From positions 1 through 5,358 of the forward strand of contig JAFCZV010000152.1 of the NCBI GenBank assembly GCA_019314155.1: a stretch of DNA of 5,358 nucleotides, given 5' to 3'. Positions 4,521 through 5,358 of the stretch are shown here, piece after piece (the stretch's first letter is position 1; the number at the start of each line of letters is the position of its first letter). The position numbers were made by a program, and so were the translations under genes. Origin of the DNA: Deltaproteobacteria bacterium. GTDB taxonomy: Bacteria; Desulfobacterota; Desulfobacteria; Desulfobacterales; UBA11574. The notes beneath the pieces were generated by a model. It was not told where the DNA came from, made no database searches, and was given only the letters and a program-made list of their open reading frames with translations.

Positions 4521-5358
4521 CCCAATTTTTCCTTCACATAATTTTGATCCACTTCGAAGGTGCCGGTGTAGGTGCCGGGCAGGCAATACATGTCTTCTAA
4601 AAGCACCCGGTGGAGTACGCTTGTCAGGCCCCGGGCGCCGGTTCCTTCCTGTTCGGCGCGCTTAGCAACTTGAGTTAACGCATCATCGGTGAATTCGAGG
4701 TCAATGCCCCATGCTAAAAGATCGTTGCGATACGCCAGCAAGGCGCTGCCTTGGCTTTTAGTCATGATGTCTTTTAAGTCCTGAGTTGTCAGTTGATCAT
4801 ATACCACCCTTACAGGGAAGCGCCCCACGAGTTGTCTTTCCATACCAAAGGAAACCAGATCATCTGCCATCAGAAAATGGCGCCAATTTCCTTCAAGACC
4901 CTGTCGGGCCATTCTTTTTTTGACAATGATGTCGAGATTTTCAAAAGCCCCTCCGGCGATGAACAGCACGTGTTTGGTCGATAAGGATATTCTTTCCTTG
5001 CCGATGTGAAGGGTGTTTTCGGATCCATCAAGCATATGTAAAAGCCCTTTTTGCACACCCCGTCCGGACACGTCCTTATAAGCGGTGGTTTCGGTTGCAA
5101 TCTTGTCGATCTCATCAAAATAGACGATGCCCATCTGGGCGACATTCGGATTGCCGCCGGCTGACAAAAGCAAGTCAACCAGTATATCCGTGGTATTCTG
5201 CCCAACGTAGCCGACTTCGCTAAACTTGGTCATATCTTCATGTACGAAAGATACACCTACCAGGTTTGACGCTGTTTCGCCGGTGAACGTTTTGCCGCAC
5301 CCGGTGGGCCCGATGATCATAATGTTGGCCTTGGGAGTTATAGTATTGCGCAGGGCAA
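4517..5358 (-). CDS. ClpX-like AAA+ unfoldase, N-terminal part off the right edge
   Basis: The frame is open to base 5358, and the residues before the ATG at 5320 (ITPKANI) match the usual lead into a ClpX P-loop. That ATG is therefore internal and the gene is cut by the window; 279 residues are visible. Numbering from that Met: Walker A GPTGCGKT (4-11), pore loop GYVG (37-40), Walker B IVYFDE (65-70), the ClpX-type DVSGRGVQ (83-90) and FIAGGAF (120-126), arginine finger in GRFPV (R167), and sensor 2 GTGARGL (R230) in the C-terminal lid. The protein should be a hexameric ATP-driven unfoldase. The GGAF-to-GRFPV interval is about 39 residues, against about 54 in E. coli ClpX from memory, and lacks an IGF-like loop. 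An RKH-like pore-2 loop is also not seen. The zinc-binding N-domain, if any, lies outside. It shares four bases with the JAMM gene downstream. Confidence 0.9.
   Translation of the reverse strand, partial: ALRNTITPKANIMIIGPTGCGKTFTGETASNLVGVSFVHEDMTKFSEVGYVGQNTTDILVDLLLSAGGNPNVAQMGIVYFDEIDKIATETTAYKDVSGRGVQKGLLHMLDGSENTLHIGKERISLSTKHVLFIAGGAFENLDIIVKKRMARQGLEGNWRHFLMADDLVSFGMERQLVGRFPVRVVYDQLTTQDLKDIMTKSQGSALLAYRNDLLAWGIDLEFTDDALTQVAKRAEQEGTGARGLTSVLHRVLLEDMYCLPGTYTGTFEVDQNYVKEKLG
4530..4535 (-). promoter_or_regulatory. Ribosome binding site deciding the JAMM gene start
   Basis: Read on the - strand, GAAGGA lies nine bases before the ATG at 4520-4518, inside the last codons of the ATPase gene. 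It favours this start over the upstream in-frame ATG at 4586 and supports translational coupling. Confidence 0.7.

Noticed and set aside
4521..4586. N-terminal extension of the JAMM frame to an ATG at 4586
   Set aside because: It would overlap 66 bases of the ATPase gene and encodes an Arg/His-rich leader unlike the rest. The ATG at 4520 has an ATGA overlap and a ribosome binding site.

Overview
The window looks like a stretch of accessory or lineage-specific chromosome from an environmental Gram-negative bacterium. My best guess is a sulfate-reducing type (Desulfobacterota, Desulfobacterales-like). This rests on moderate GC, AGGAGG-type ribosome binding sites, small hypothetical genes, and spacers filled with palindromic repeats of a kind I associate with such genomes. 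No ribosomal RNA, tRNA or universal marker is present, so the assignment is weak.

Layout on the + strand: (1) the 3' end of an unidentified gene (1-243), which enters from the left edge and is followed one base later by a 140-residue protein of unknown function (245-667), so the two form an operon. (2) A 322-base spacer with two tandem hairpins, the second a good intrinsic terminator, and a large CACAAAGGCAC-type inverted repeat. (3) A 415-residue metallo-beta-lactamase-fold hydrolase with all metal ligands intact, fused to C-terminal TPR repeats (990-2237). (4) A repeat-bearing spacer. (5) A 137-residue protein made of two copies of one unrecognised domain (2456-2869). (6) Another spacer with a long imperfect inverted repeat. 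(7) A 79-residue hypothetical protein (3069-3308). (8) A 59-residue protein with two CxxC knuckles, probably a zinc ribbon (3360-3539).

The right third is on the - strand and converges on the genes above. A ClpX-type AAA+ unfoldase enters from the right edge (5358 down to 4517). It overlaps by four bases (ATGA) the start of a 266-residue protein (4520 down to 3720) that carries a JAMM/MPN metalloprotease signature: an upstream Glu, HSH, then Ser and Asp. The ATPase has Walker A and B, a GYVG pore loop, an arginine finger and a sensor-2 GAR. However, the stretch where ClpX carries the IGF loop that docks ClpP is shortened and has no IGF-like triplet.

The most interesting reading is a two-component machine in which a ClpX-like motor works with a JAMM metallopeptidase rather than ClpP. 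This would be a bacterial analogue of the arrangement of AAA+ motor and Rpn11 in the proteasome. The gene coupling and the motifs are seen in the sequence; the joint function is inference. Whether the + strand genes take part in it cannot be told from the sequence.
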